64,000 nt of DNA, taken from the NCBI RefSeq assembly GCF_034440735.1, contig NZ_CP140098.1:2845501-2909500 (forward strand). The letters are read 5' to 3'. The translations under genes were made by a program, and so were the position numbers. A model generated the notes under the pieces. The model had not been told where the DNA came from and made no database searches. It saw nothing but the letters and a program-made list of their open reading frames with translations. Positions 40,582 to 51,791 of this stretch are shown here, piece after piece. The stretch is from Deinococcus sp. AB2017081 (GTDB taxonomy: Bacteria; Deinococcota; Deinococci; Deinococcales; Deinococcaceae). Within the stretch, counting starts at the first letter, position 1. Each line of letters starts with the position of its first letter.

Positions 40582-41625
40582 ATGATCCGCCGCGCCGTGC
40601 TCGCGCTGCTGCTGTTCGCCGTTCTCTTCGGGCTCGGCGTGGCCGGCCTGTGGGCGGCCGGCTGGCTGCCGGGGCAGCGGTCTGGGCCAGAGGCAGCCTC
40701 CTCCACGCCAGCGCCGTCACCGGAACCGGTGGGTGTGCCTCCGACAGTGGTGGTGCCGCCGCTCCCAGCGCCAGAACCGGTGCCACCCGAAGCAGCCACG
40801 CCTGAGCCGACCTCCCCGGCACCTGCCACGCCGGCGTCTCCTCCACCGGCACCGGCCGAGCACTCTCCAATGACATCTGTAAACGCAGTGCGGGCACTGG
40901 CCGGGGTGGCGGCGGTCACCGGCGAGCCCGACTGGGCTCCAGGCTGCACATCTCACGCCCGGTATCTGGTGCGAACCGACCGGGGCGAGCACCGCGAAGA
41001 CCCGGCCAGCCCACACCGCACGGCGGCGGGCGAGACCTGTGCGGCCGGACACTATTTCGTGTCGTCGCAGGCGGACTCTGGCGCTGAGCGGGCCGTGGCG
41101 TACTGGGCGACCGGTGCGTTCCACCTGCCGCAGCTGATCGACCCGCGCCTGTCCCGCGCGGCGCTGGGCGTGGCGCACGACGACTCGGGCCCGGTGCAGT
41201 CGGCCGCCGTGCTGGACGTGCAGCGGGGGCTGGAGGGCACGGGCACGTACCCCGTGCGCTTTCCCGCACCGGGCCGCGTGAGTCCCTACACGGTGGCCGC
41301 CACCTCGGAGTGGCCCGACCCCATGGCGTCGTGTCCGGGGAACCCGGGGCCGCTGGGAGCGCCGGTGGCGCTGCTGCTCGGCCCGGACACCACCGTGCGC
41401 AACGCCGCGCTGAAGGTGAACGGCCGCCCTGTCGCGGCGTGCCTGCTGACCGCGCAGACCTTCCAGGGCGGGGCGGAGGCGGACACCCAGGCGGGGCGGA
41501 ACGTGCTGGCAGCGCAGGGCGCGGCAGTGCTGCTGCCCCGGCGACCGCTGCCCGCCGGAGCAGCCGTGCGGGTGAGCTTCGTGACCACGGCCGGGCGGGT
41601 CAGCTGGGCCTTCCGCGTGCGCTGA
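40582..41625 (+). CDS. membrane-anchored CAP (SCP/PR-1) domain protein
   Basis: 347 aa. One N-terminal membrane helix (AVLALLLFAVLFGLGVAGLWAAGWL), then a Pro/Ala/Thr-rich linker (about residues 34-94) that would span the envelope, then a CAP domain: VNAVRALAGVAAVTGEPDWAPGCTSHARYLVRTDRGEHREDP with the conserved His and Glu residues, and the GETCAAGHYFVSS segment. Bacterial CAP proteins are extracellular with poorly known roles. TACCAT ends 8 nt before the ATG. Divergent from moeA. Confidence 0.8.
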   Translation: MIRRAVLALLLFAVLFGLGVAGLWAAGWLPGQRSGPEAASSTPAPSPEPVGVPPTVVVPPLPAPEPVPPEAATPEPTSPAPATPASPPPAPAEHSPMTSVNAVRALAGVAAVTGEPDWAPGCTSHARYLVRTDRGEHREDPASPHRTAAGETCAAGHYFVSSQADSGAERAVAYWATGAFHLPQLIDPRLSRAALGVAHDDSGPVQSAAVLDVQRGLEGTGTYPVRFPAPGRVSPYTVAATSEWPDPMASCPGNPGPLGAPVALLLGPDTTVRNAALKVNGRPVAACLLTAQTFQGGAEADTQAGRNVLAAQGAAVLLPRRPLPAGAAVRVSFVTTAGRVSWAFRVR

Positions 41626-41696
41626 GCGCGGATAAACGGCGACCGATGATTCCCACATGAAAAAACCGGGTCATTCCCGCCACGCAGGCCAGGGGG

Positions 41697-41702
41697 TACA
41701 CT
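41697..41702 (+). promoter_or_regulatory. -10 box of slyD
   Basis: TACACT, 40 bp before the ATG of slyD. The resulting 5' leader has a GGAG SD and complementary GGGGG/CCCCC runs (41705-41709 and 41738-41742), one of the few leadered promoters here. Confidence 0.5.
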
Positions 41703-41742
41703 CCGGGGGCTGCACCACCTCACCGCAGGATCGGAGACCCCC

Positions 41743-42219
41743 ATGAACATCACCCAGGACAAAGTTGTCGATCTCGACTACAAACTCACCGTGAACGGCG
41801 AGGTCATCGACCAGAGCGAGTCCGGCGAGCCCCTGACGTATCTGCACGGCCACAGCAACATCATCCCCGGTCTGGAGAAGGCCCTGGAAGGCCACACCAC
41901 CGGCGACCGCGTGCAGGTCACCGTGGCTCCCGAGGACGGCTACGGCGCCCGCGACGAGGAGAACGTCGAGGAGCTCGACCGCACCGACTTCGAGGACGAC
42001 GTGGAGATCGGCGCGACGTACTACGCCCAGGCCGAGGACGGCAGCGTGATTCCCTTCACCGTGATCGCCGTGAACGGTGACACCGTGCAGGTGGATTTCA
42101 ACCCGCCCCTGGCCGGCGAGACCCTGAACTTCGACGTGACCGTGCTGGGCGTGCGCGACGCCACCCGCGAGGAACTCGACCACGGGCACGCCCACACGCC
42201 CGACTCGCACGACCACTGA
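41743..42219 (+). CDS. slyD: FKBP-type peptidyl-prolyl isomerase SlyD
   Basis: 158 aa. FKBP core KVVDLDYKLTVNGEVIDQSESGEPLTYLHGHSNIIPGLEKALEG with an insert-in-flap domain (VTVAPEDGYGARDEENVEELDRTDFED) and the second FKBP half INPL-type strand DFNPPLAGETLNFDVTVLGV. A His/Asp tail (HGHAHTPDSHDH) can bind nickel. It is a cytoplasmic prolyl isomerase, chaperone and metal carrier. Preceded by SD GGAG and a leader; ends in a good terminator. Confidence 0.93.
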   Translation: MNITQDKVVDLDYKLTVNGEVIDQSESGEPLTYLHGHSNIIPGLEKALEGHTTGDRVQVTVAPEDGYGARDEENVEELDRTDFEDDVEIGATYYAQAEDGSVIPFTVIAVNGDTVQVDFNPPLAGETLNFDVTVLGVRDATREELDHGHAHTPDSHDH

Positions 42220-42231
42220 GTCAGCTTTCTG

Positions 42232-42265
42232 ACCGCGCCGCCCGGAACAGTCCAGGCGGCGCGGT
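42232..42265 (+). terminator. terminator after slyD
   Basis: ACCGCGCCGCC (42232-42242) and GGCGGCGCGGT (42255-42265), an 11-bp stem with a 12-nt loop, followed by TCGTT. Confidence 0.75.
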
Positions 42266-42299
42266 TCGTTGGTACCGCGTGGGCGGGTACACTCCCGTG

Positions 42300-42347
42300 A
42301 TGCCCGGTTCCTTTCCTGTTCCCTGCCCCCGGACGGCCGCGCCGTGA
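42300..42347 (+). CDS. leaderless 15-aa leader ORF of the methyltransferase
   Basis: ATG 42300 lies 6 nt after TACACT (42288-42293). The ORF encodes MPGSFPVPCPRTAAP and ends at TGA, which shares four bases with the GTG of the next gene (GTGA at 42344-42347). The downstream gene has no SD. The peptide contains two Pro-x-Pro-like stretches (PVPCP), which slow ribosomes in many bacteria. A short ORF upstream of the ABC permease (62294) encodes the same PVPCP in the same frame. Confidence 0.5.
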   Translation: MPGSFPVPCPRTAAP

Positions 42348-43054
42348 AGCCCTGGGTGCCGCTGGGCCGCGCCACGATTCCTGGCTCGCCCGACGCGCTG
42401 GAACTGTGGCAGCGCGGCGAGGAGTTCAGCATCCGCATCAGCGGCTATGTCAGCGAGCTGATGAACAGCCGCCAGCACGCCAGCGAGGAAGCACTGGCGG
42501 ATTACGCCGTGCCCCTGGTCGCCGGGCGGCCCCACCCGCACGTGCTGGTCGGCGGCCTGGGCATGGGCTTCACACTGGCCGCCGCGCTTCGCGGTCTGGG
42601 CCAGACCGGGGTGGTCACGGTCGCGGAACTCGTGCCCGAGGTCGTCGAGTGGAACCGGGGCCCGCTGGGCGAGGTCGCGGCCCACCCGCTGCGCGATCCC
42701 CGCACGCGTGTCCACGTGGGCGACGTGGCGGGGCTGCTGCGGGCCTCCCGGCAGCAGTTCGACGCCGTGCTGCTGGACGTGGACAACGGCCCCGAGGGCA
42801 TGACCCACACCGGCAACGACTGGCTGTACGCGCCGAAGGGACTGGCGGCCATCCGCGCTGCCCTGCGCCCCGGCGGCGTGCTGGCCGTGTGGAGCGTGGA
42901 GGCGGTGCCGCGCTTCACGGCCGCGCTGGAACGGGCGGGTTACGCAGTGGACGTGCGGCGGGCACGGGCACGTGAGGCCAGGGGTGGATGGCACACCATC
43001 TGGGTGGCCCAGACCCAGGTGAGCCAGAGGCGAACCCGAGCAGCGCGAGAATGA
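42344..43054 (+). CDS. spermidine-synthase-like SAM-dependent methyltransferase
   Basis: 236 aa from the GTG at 42344. The spermidine-synthase fold shows VLVGGLGMGFTLAAALRGLGQTGVVTVAELVPEVVEW, DVAGLLRASRQQFDAVLLDVDNGPEGM and LRPGGVLAVWSVEA. Polyamine synthases have an Asp-based site; this family keeps the SAM fold but its acceptor is unknown, so propylamine transfer is not claimed. The GTG overlaps the leader ORF stop; an ORF start at 42269 is rejected because it would lie before the promoter. Confidence 0.8.
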   Translation: MKPWVPLGRATIPGSPDALELWQRGEEFSIRISGYVSELMNSRQHASEEALADYAVPLVAGRPHPHVLVGGLGMGFTLAAALRGLGQTGVVTVAELVPEVVEWNRGPLGEVAAHPLRDPRTRVHVGDVAGLLRASRQQFDAVLLDVDNGPEGMTHTGNDWLYAPKGLAAIRAALRPGGVLAVWSVEAVPRFTAALERAGYAVDVRRARAREARGGWHTIWVAQTQVSQRRTRAARE

Positions 43055-43078
43055 GCAAGGTTCCAGAGACGGCCTGCC

Positions 43079-43831
43079 CTACCCCCCGGTGAGGAACCGC
43101 GCCGTCTCGCGCAGCAGCATGTCCACGTGATCCAGAGAGTCGAAGGTGTGGCCCGCGCCGGGAATGGCGACGGCGTCCGCCCCCAGCGCCCGGGCGTAGC
43201 GGACGCCGAACTCGGGCGGGCAGGTCTGGTCGGCGTCCCCGTGGAACACACGGGCCTCGCCCCCCCACGTGGCCACGACCTCCAGCGGGCGCAGGCGCAC
43301 CATCTCCTGAAGGAAGTCGCGGCCGACCGGCCAGCCGCCGTAGTCCGTGATGGTCGGGGGCAACAGACCGCCGCGCAGGAAGGGCAGCCACAGCTCGGGC
43401 AGGGCGGGGGCCCACAGCGCCAGCCGGTGCGGATTCACGGCGGGCGCACTCAGCGCCGCGACCAGGCCGCCCATGCTGAAGCCCAGCAGCATGGTGCGCT
43501 CGGGGTCGAGACCGGGCTGGCGGCGCAGATACGCGAAGGCGGCCTGCGTGTCCTCGACCTCGCGCGACACGGTCATCTCGCTGAAGTCGCCCTGCGACTC
43601 GCCGCTGCCCCGGAAGTCGAAGCGCAGGCTCGCCACGCCCCGCGCCGCCAGGAAGCGCGACAGCAGCGGCAGCAGCCGGTGGTCGCCGCCCCGGTTGCCG
43701 GTGAAGCCGTGCAGGATGACCACGCTGGGCCAGCCGTGCGCCGGGGCCGTGCCATCGGGGCGGTGCAGCATGCCGTATACACGCTGCCCGCCCACCGTGA
43801 ACTGCGCGAACTCTTCGATCAGTACGTCCAT
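43079..43831 (-). CDS. alpha/beta hydrolase (serine esterase)
   Basis: 250 aa. PSVVILHGFTGNRGGDHRLL (oxyanion strand), LRFDFRGSGESQGDFSEM, LLGFSMGGLVAALSA (nucleophile), ARVFHGDADQTCPPEFG (Asp) and AIPGAGHTFDSLDH (His). It resembles cytosolic feruloyl/cinnamoyl esterase-type proteins with no signal peptide. Natural substrate unknown. TAGCAT (43843-43838) is 6 nt before the ATG. Confidence 0.83.
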   Translation of the reverse strand: MDVLIEEFAQFTVGGQRVYGMLHRPDGTAPAHGWPSVVILHGFTGNRGGDHRLLPLLSRFLAARGVASLRFDFRGSGESQGDFSEMTVSREVEDTQAAFAYLRRQPGLDPERTMLLGFSMGGLVAALSAPAVNPHRLALWAPALPELWLPFLRGGLLPPTITDYGGWPVGRDFLQEMVRLRPLEVVATWGGEARVFHGDADQTCPPEFGVRYARALGADAVAIPGAGHTFDSLDHVDMLLRETARFLTGG

Positions 43832-43869
43832 ACCTGGATGCTAGCCCGCCCGGGCTGGAGCGACTGGAC

Positions 43870-45210
<1,341 letters not shown>

Positions 45211-45244
45211 GGGGCTCCTTACGGGGTGTTGGACTTCACTGGAA

Positions 45245-45297
45245 CGCCCCCGACTCCGTGGTGGGGTCGGGGGCGCGGCAAGCGGCGTGGCGTCCCC
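45245..45297 (-). terminator. transcription attenuator upstream of aspS
   Basis: On the minus strand CGCCCCCGAC (45275-45266) pairs with GTCGGGGGCG (45254-45245), 10 bp perfect, 11-nt loop, then only TTCC as a T tract. A competing helix pairs GGGGACGC (45297-45290) with GCGCCCCC (45276-45269), 7 of 8 pairs, and takes the first arm of the terminator. The first strand begins at the leader peptide's stop codon, so a ribosome finishing the leader would cover it and one stalled at the Asn codons would not. Confidence 0.65.
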
Positions 45298-45338
45298 TAG
45301 CGAGGATCGTCATTCACGTTGTTCGCAGCCGCGATCAT
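45297..45338 (-). CDS. aspS leader peptide, Asn/Asp-rich (leaderless, 13 aa)
   Basis: ATG 45338 lies 7 nt after TACACT. The ORF encodes MIAAANNVNDDPR and stops at TAG 45299-45297. Five of 13 codons are AAC, AAC, AAT, GAC, GAT. An Asn/Asp run of this kind is hard to explain by chance, and its position relative to the two competing hairpins is that of classical attenuators. It precedes aspS by 86 nt. Confidence 0.7.
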   Translation of the reverse strand: MIAAANNVNDDPR

Positions 45339-45345
45339 GCCGGGC

Positions 45346-45375
45346 AGTGTAGCCGCCGTGCGCCGGGATGGTCAA
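45346..45375 (-). promoter_or_regulatory. promoter of the aspS leader transcript
   Basis: TTGACC (45375-45370), 18-bp spacer, TACACT (45351-45346), then 7 nt to the leader ATG. The -35 is five of six. This gives a leaderless mRNA starting at the leader peptide. Confidence 0.75.
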
Positions 45376-45440
45376 CGACCGGAACTAGGCAGCGGGGGCA
45401 CCGTACAGTCACGGGCTTTCTTTCAACTCAGAACCCACGC

Positions 45441-45585
45441 GAACCACACCGTCCGCTCCGGAGCCCAGTCCCCTGGGAAGGAGCGAAGAGGATGTGCCAG
45501 ACGGGTGTGTCCTTACCTCCCCATAAAAGAAGGTGGCCCGGAGGAGCGGACTCGTAGAGCTGCGAAGCAGAGGGGTCGCACGCAG
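45441..45585 (+). repeat. dispersed repeat, copy 4 (diverged)
   Basis: Same orientation as the element at 29628. Best core: GAGCGGACTCGTAGAGCTGCG (20 of these bases at about 45544-45564) and CGAAGCAGAGG, plus GTCCGCTCCG and CTTACCTCCCC with diverged middle. It occupies most of the gene-free 45339-45691; the rest holds the aspS and TetR promoters. Confidence 0.6.
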
Positions 45586-45666
45586 CCCTATCGAAACCAC
45601 AATCCCCTGACCGTGCCGTCCCCCCAACCAGACTACGGTATCCGATCATAACCCTCTTCCTTACCG

Positions 45667-45685
45667 ACCGTCTGGACGGTATGTT
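45667..45685 (+). promoter_or_regulatory. TetR operator and -10 box of the tetR-MFS-citE-maoC operon
   Basis: ACCGTCTGGACGGT (45667-45680) is a perfect 6+6 dyad with a TG centre and abuts TATGTT (45680-45685), a TANNNT box 6 nt before the ATG. The dyad lies between -35 and -10, so repression by the encoded TetR is likely. Confidence 0.6.
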
Positions 45686-45691
45686 AAATCC

Positions 45692-46231
45692 ATGCCCCGC
45701 ACCCGCGACCCAGAGCAGACCCGAGCCCGCCTTCTGGAGGCCGCTGCCAGCGTGCTGCTGGAGGTCGGCCCGACCTTCTCGCTGGAGACCGTGGCCCACG
45801 CGGCGGGCGTGAGTAAGGGCGGTCTGCTGCACCACTTCCCCAACCGCGAGGCGCTCGTGCTGGAGCTGGCCCGCGACCTTAACCGCCGGTTTATGAACCG
45901 GGTCGCAGCCGTCCACGGCAACAGCGTCACACCGCCAGGAGCGTGGCTGCGGGCCTACATCGAGGTCAGCTTTCAGGAGGATGCCCAGGAACGGTCGCTG
46001 ATCGTGGCGCTCTCGCCGCTGCTGGACAGCGTGCAGATGCTGGACAGGCTGGGGCCGGAGCTGGGCGAGGCCACCCAGGCCGCCCGCATGGACGGGATCC
46101 CGGTCGGCCGTGCCCAGGCCGTGCGCCTGGCCTGCGACGGGTACTGGTCGGGCCAGTTCATCCACGCGACCCGCCTGGACACGGCCGAGGCCGCCGCGCT
46201 GAAAGAGGAGCTGATCGCATGGACACGCTGA
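45692..46231 (+). CDS. TetR-family transcriptional regulator
   Basis: 179 aa. N-terminal HTH: RARLLEAAASVLLEVGPTFSLETVAHAAGVSKGGLLHHFPNREALVLELA. The C-terminal ligand domain is helical. The operator dyad directly upstream and the cotranscribed MFS exporter make it the likely autorepressor of the operon. The ligand may be an acyl-CoA, drug or aromatic compound; not predictable. Leaderless start. Its 3' end overlaps the MFS gene by 13 bp. Confidence 0.88.
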   Translation: MPRTRDPEQTRARLLEAAASVLLEVGPTFSLETVAHAAGVSKGGLLHHFPNREALVLELARDLNRRFMNRVAAVHGNSVTPPGAWLRAYIEVSFQEDAQERSLIVALSPLLDSVQMLDRLGPELGEATQAARMDGIPVGRAQAVRLACDGYWSGQFIHATRLDTAEAAALKEELIAWTR

Positions 46232-47496
46232 CCCCGGCCACGCTCCACCCCGGCCCCGGCTGGCAGCGCCGCTACTGGGCAGTGTTCGTCGGGCAGGCGC
46301 TGTCGCTGATCGGCTCGGCCCTGACGCAGTTCGTGCTGCTGTGGTGGATCACCGACACCACCGGCAGCGTGGCCGCCCTGAGCACCGCCGGCATGGCGGC
46401 CCTGCTGCCCCAGGCGCTGCTGGGGCCACTGGGCGGCACGCTGGCCGACCGCTACAGCCGCCGCGTGATCATGATCGTGGCCGACACTGTGAGCGCCGCG
46501 TGCATGGTGGTGCTGATCGTGCTGTTTGCCACCGATCAGGTGCAGCTGTGGCACGTGTACGTGATGATGTTCATTCGCAGCTGCATGCAGGCGTTCCAGG
46601 CACCGGCGTCGGCGGCCAGCACGGCCATGCTGGTGCCGCCGGAGTTTCTCGACCGCGCCGCCGGACTGAACCAGACGCTGATGGGCATCATGACGATTGC
46701 CGCCGCGCCGCTGGGGGCGCTGGCGATCTCGGTGATGCCGCTGGGCGCGGCCCTGTCGATCGACGTGGTCACGGCGCTGCTGGGACTGGTGCCGCTGCTG
46801 ATCTACTCCATTCCCCAGATCCGCACGCCGCGCGCTGAGCGCCGCAGCGTGTGGGCCGAATTCCGCGAGGGCGTGGACACCGTGTGGCAGCACCCCGGTC
46901 TGCGCCGGCTGTACCTGCTGCTGGCCGTGGTCGTGCTGACCATCATGCCGACCTTCACCCTGACCCCGCTGCTGGTCAAGGCGCACTTCGGCGGCGGCGC
47001 GGCGCAGGTCGCGCTGATGGAGGGCCTGTCGGGGGTCGGCATGATCGCGGGCGGCGTGCTGGCCGTCGTGCTGGCACCGAAGAACCGGATCGTGACCGTG
47101 CTGCTGGCCCTGGCCGTGTCGTGTGGCACGCTGGCACTGACAGCCCTGGCCCCGGCGCAGACCTTCTGGCTGGGCGTGGTGTGGTGGGTGGTCAGCGGCC
47201 TGAGCTTCTCTTTCGGGAACGCGCCCATGACCGCACTGCTCCAGAGCGGCGTGCCCAACCAGCTCCAGGGGCGGGTGCTCTCGCTCCTGAGCACCGTCAT
47301 GGGGCTGGCCGGGCCGCTGGGGCTGGCGATCGCCGGGCCACTCGGGCAGGCCATCGGCGTGCGGGGGCTGTTCGTCGTGGGCGGCACCCTCAGCGCCGTG
47401 GTGTGCGTGCTCGGCCTGCTCTCGCCCACCCTGCGCGGGCTGGGCCGGGCAGCGCAGGGCTCCCCCGCCGTGCCCCGGCTATCCTCGGAGCCATGA
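46219..47496 (+). CDS. MFS exporter
   Basis: 425 aa. ATG at 46219 has GAGGAG upstream inside tetR; the longer frame is rejected. About 12 membrane helices: [49 protein letters not shown], and the second-half loop region [12 protein letters not shown]. It resembles drug-proton antiporters of the DHA type with a conserved ADRYSRR loop. TetR neighbour implies inducible efflux. It ends in ATGA overlap with the CitE-like gene. Confidence 0.85.
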   Translation: MDTLTPATLHPGPGWQRRYWAVFVGQALSLIGSALTQFVLLWWITDTTGSVAALSTAGMAALLPQALLGPLGGTLADRYSRRVIMIVADTVSAACMVVLIVLFATDQVQLWHVYVMMFIRSCMQAFQAPASAASTAMLVPPEFLDRAAGLNQTLMGIMTIAAAPLGALAISVMPLGAALSIDVVTALLGLVPLLIYSIPQIRTPRAERRSVWAEFREGVDTVWQHPGLRRLYLLLAVVVLTIMPTFTLTPLLVKAHFGGGAAQVALMEGLSGVGMIAGGVLAVVLAPKNRIVTVLLALAVSCGTLALTALAPAQTFWLGVVWWVVSGLSFSFGNAPMTALLQSGVPNQLQGRVLSLLSTVMGLAGPLGLAIAGPLGQAIGVRGLFVVGGTLSAVVCVLGLLSPTLRGLGRAAQGSPAVPRLSSEP

Positions 47497-48353
47497 CCCT
47501 GGCCGTGGCCCGCCCCCGCTCCGTGCTGTTCGCCCCCGGCAACCGCCCGGAGCTGATCGCCAAACTGCCCCGCAGTGCCCCAGATGCCGTGGTGATCGAT
47601 CTGGAGGACGCCATTCCGGGTACGCCGGACGCGAAGGCCAGCGCCCGCCCGGTCGCCCGTGACGCCGCCCGCGACCTGATCGCCGCCGCGCCGAAGCTGC
47701 CGGTCTTTGTGCGCGTGAACGCCCCGCACTCGCCGTATTTCGCGGACGATCTGGCCGTGCTCACACCGGAACTGGCCGGGGTGGTCGTGCCGAAGCTGGA
47801 GGCCGTGGCAGACGTGCAACTCGTCGTGGACGCCATGGGCACCCACGGCCTGACCCTGCCCCTGCTGGCGGGCCTGGAGACCGGCGCGGGCGTGTGGCAC
47901 GCGCACGACATCCTGAGTCACCCTGCCGTGGCCTGGGCCTACTTCGGCGCGGAGGACTACGTGGCCGACCTGGGCGGCACGCGCACGCCGGGCGGCCTGG
48001 AGGTGCTGTACGCCCGCTCGCAGGTGGCGCTGGCGGCGCGGCTGGCGGGTGTGGCCGCGCTGGATATCGTCGTGACGGCCCTGAACGATGCCGACACCTT
48101 CCGCACCGACGCCGCGCAGGGCCGCGCCCTGGGCTACGCGGGCAAGCTGTGTATCCATCCCGCCCAGGTCGCCCTGGCGCACGAGGTCTTCGGCGCGACG
48201 CCCGCCGAGGTCGCCCGCGCCCACGCCCTGCTGGACGCCGCGCACGCCGCTGGGGCAGCCGGCCACGGGGCCTTCAGCTTCGAGGGGCAGATGGTGGACG
48301 AACCCATGCTCGCCCGCGCCCGCGCGATCCTGAGCCAGGAGGACAGCGCATGA
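47493..48353 (+). CDS. HpcH/HpaI aldolase, CitE-like CoA lyase
   Basis: 286 aa. [20 protein letters not shown] and [20 protein letters not shown] (metal Glu/Asp), [66 protein letters not shown]. It belongs to the CitE/Mcl/citramalyl-CoA lyase group that cleaves or forms C-C bonds next to a CoA thioester. With the MaoC-like neighbour, a malyl-CoA, beta-methylmalyl-CoA or citramalyl-CoA role is inferred. An internal TATCCT box 7 nt before the ATG, inside the MFS gene, may give a separate transcript. Confidence 0.88.
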   Translation: MTLAVARPRSVLFAPGNRPELIAKLPRSAPDAVVIDLEDAIPGTPDAKASARPVARDAARDLIAAAPKLPVFVRVNAPHSPYFADDLAVLTPELAGVVVPKLEAVADVQLVVDAMGTHGLTLPLLAGLETGAGVWHAHDILSHPAVAWAYFGAEDYVADLGGTRTPGGLEVLYARSQVALAARLAGVAALDIVVTALNDADTFRTDAAQGRALGYAGKLCIHPAQVALAHEVFGATPAEVARAHALLDAAHAAGAAGHGAFSFEGQMVDEPMLARARAILSQEDSA

Positions 48354-48823
48354 ATGAGGATCTGGAACGCCCCCAGGGCCGCTGGTTCGAGGAACTGCCG
48401 GTCGGCACGGTCATCCGCCACCGCATCCGCCGCACGGTCACGGAGTCCGACAACATCCTGTTCACCACGCTGACCATGAACCCGCAACCGCTGCACCTGG
48501 ACTTCGAGGCCGCCGCCCACAGTGAATTCGGCCGCCCGCTGTTCAACTCCATGATGACCCTGAGCGTGCTCGTCGGCCTGAGCGTGCACGAGCTGAGCCT
48601 GGGTACCCTGGTCGCCAACCTGGGCCTGACCGACGTGACGTTCCCCCGGCCCGTGTTCCACGGCGACACCCTCCGCGCCGAGTCCGAGGTGGTCGAGGCG
48701 CGGGAGAGCCGCTCGCGGCCCACGCAGGGCGTGGTGACTGTCGAGCACCGGGCGTTCAATCAGCACGGTGAGCTGGTCGCGCAGTGTAAGCGGACGATGC
48801 TGATGCAGCGCCGGCCCGGGTAA
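48350..48823 (+). CDS. MaoC-like hydratase (mesaconyl-CoA hydratase type)
   Basis: 157 aa. Hot-dog fold: [45 protein letters not shown] with the hydratase Asp/His pair (SDN, NPQPLH), then [41 protein letters not shown] and [19 protein letters not shown]. The string matches mesaconyl/beta-methylmalyl-CoA dehydratase-like proteins. The ATG overlaps the CitE stop (ATGA), so the two act on the same acyl-CoA. Confidence 0.87.
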   Translation: MNEDLERPQGRWFEELPVGTVIRHRIRRTVTESDNILFTTLTMNPQPLHLDFEAAAHSEFGRPLFNSMMTLSVLVGLSVHELSLGTLVANLGLTDVTFPRPVFHGDTLRAESEVVEARESRSRPTQGVVTVEHRAFNQHGELVAQCKRTMLMQRRPG

Positions 48824-48841
48824 CGGACGGCACGAACGGAC

Positions 48842-49570
48842 TTAGCTGGACAGGCCCCGGAGCTGCCCGGCGGCGTCCTGGGTGACCAGTCCGCCGTGGT
48901 ACGCGAGGATGGTCTGCACGTCCTCCAGCCCGCCGAGTTTCCTCACGGACTCCAGCGCGGTCGGCATGTCCGGGGTGGCCCCCGCATTCGGGCCCTTCAG
49001 GATGCCGTCCTCGGCGGTCAGGGCGTCGCCGGTGATCAGGGTGTGGCTGCCGGTCACGTACACGCTGGCGTGGCCGACGGTGTGCCCAGGGGTGGCGATG
49101 ATCCGCAGGCCGCCCGGCAGCTCCTCGCCGTCGTGCAGGGTGCGGGTCACGGGTACCTTCACGGGCGGGCGGGTCAGCATGGCGCGGCGGCCCTCGGGCA
49201 GGTCGGGGTCGGCGAGCAGGCGCGCGGTTTCCTCTTCACTGGGCATCTTCTGCGAGCGCTTGCGGCCGTCGATGTACGGGGCCTCGGCCTCCAGCGCCAG
49301 CACCGGCGCGCCCGTGCGCCCCACGATGTCGTCCAGGCTGCCGATGTGGTCGAGGTCGTGGTGCGTGACGATGACCTGCGTCACGTCGCCCAGCGAGAAT
49401 CCGGCCTCGCGCAGCTGCGCGTCGATCAGGTCGGCCATGCCGGGCAGGCCGGTGTCGATCAGGGTCAGCGTGCCGTCTGGCATGACGACCGCCGACGGGC
49501 GGAACACCCGGTGGGTGCCGTTCACGTTCGTTTCGAGGTCGAGGACGATCAGATCGTTGACGCGGTGCAT
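48842..49570 (-). CDS. MBL-fold metallo-hydrolase
   Basis: 242 aa. Metal motif VIVTHHDLDHIGS (HxHxDH form THHDLDH), LVLALEAEA, IIATPGHTVGHASVYV, LITGDALTAEDG and ILAYHGG. Most like small glyoxalase-II or lactonase-like enzymes, substrate unknown. TAGCGT (49582-49577) is 6 nt before the ATG. It is the last gene of no operon; convergent with maoC across 18 bp and followed at its 5' end by the ABC permease in the same direction. Confidence 0.83.
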   Translation of the reverse strand: MHRVNDLIVLDLETNVNGTHRVFRPSAVVMPDGTLTLIDTGLPGMADLIDAQLREAGFSLGDVTQVIVTHHDLDHIGSLDDIVGRTGAPVLALEAEAPYIDGRKRSQKMPSEEETARLLADPDLPEGRRAMLTRPPVKVPVTRTLHDGEELPGGLRIIATPGHTVGHASVYVTGSHTLITGDALTAEDGILKGPNAGATPDMPTALESVRKLGGLEDVQTILAYHGGLVTQDAAGQLRGLSS

Positions 49571-49585
49571 GTGCCCACGCTACGC

Positions 49586-51342
<1,757 letters not shown>

Positions 51343-51425
51343 GACAGAACCTCCAGGGGAATGGAGTGCAACGACAGGTCAGGCCACACGCCGCAGCGCG
51401 GCGGGGCACGCGCCGGGGCCGGGCC

Positions 51426-51458
51426 TCAGCGCTTCGGGCAGATGACGTCGTCGCTCAT
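51426..51458 (-). CDS. leaderless 10-aa leader ORF of the ABC exporter
   Basis: ATG 51458 is 7 nt after TACGCT (51471-51466). The ORF encodes MSDDVICPKR and ends at TGA 51428-51426. The 83-nt spacer to the ATPase start contains CGCCGC..GCGGCG hairpin and then the SD. The Ile-Cys-Pro-Lys end is of the kind that can stall ribosomes, but this is speculation. Only comparative data would prove it. Confidence 0.45.
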   Translation of the reverse strand: MSDDVICPKR

Positions 51459-51791
51459 TGCCCCCAGCGTAGCCGCACGCCGCTGGAGGGGCGATACGCG
51501 TAACGGCGTACGGAGCAGACCCGAGCTTGGCGGAGTCTTCATGTGTGGCCCCGGTCTGGTGGAGTCCGCGAAGGGAGGGCGCTGGTCGCCCGCTCCCTGT
51601 ACCGCACAGGCCTTCGACGCTCCTTCCGTCGCTGCGCGACGACGGCACGCGGGCACGCGATCCACACCCGCAGACCGTCGAGAGGCGCGGATGATGCCGA
51701 AATCGCGCGCTCAGCAGCCCCTGACGCCTCCACCGACCGTCGCACGCGACCCGTGACGTGCTGACGCTCACGGTGCCCGGCGCAGCGCCGC
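51459..51791. other. gene-free stretch, no recognised content
   Basis: 333 bp with no credible ORF. It has two hairpin-forming spots: GGGAGGGCG with CGCCCGCTCCC (51573-51597) and CGTCGC/GCGACG (51633-51647). The base composition resembles the rest of the genome. It may be decayed coding sequence or a structured RNA. The leader promoter occupies 51466-51471. Confidence 0.4.

Noticed and set aside
42344..43054. Spermidine synthase SpeE
   Set aside because: The polyamine-binding Asp/Tyr pattern is not evident and no speD is near; only the fold is supported.
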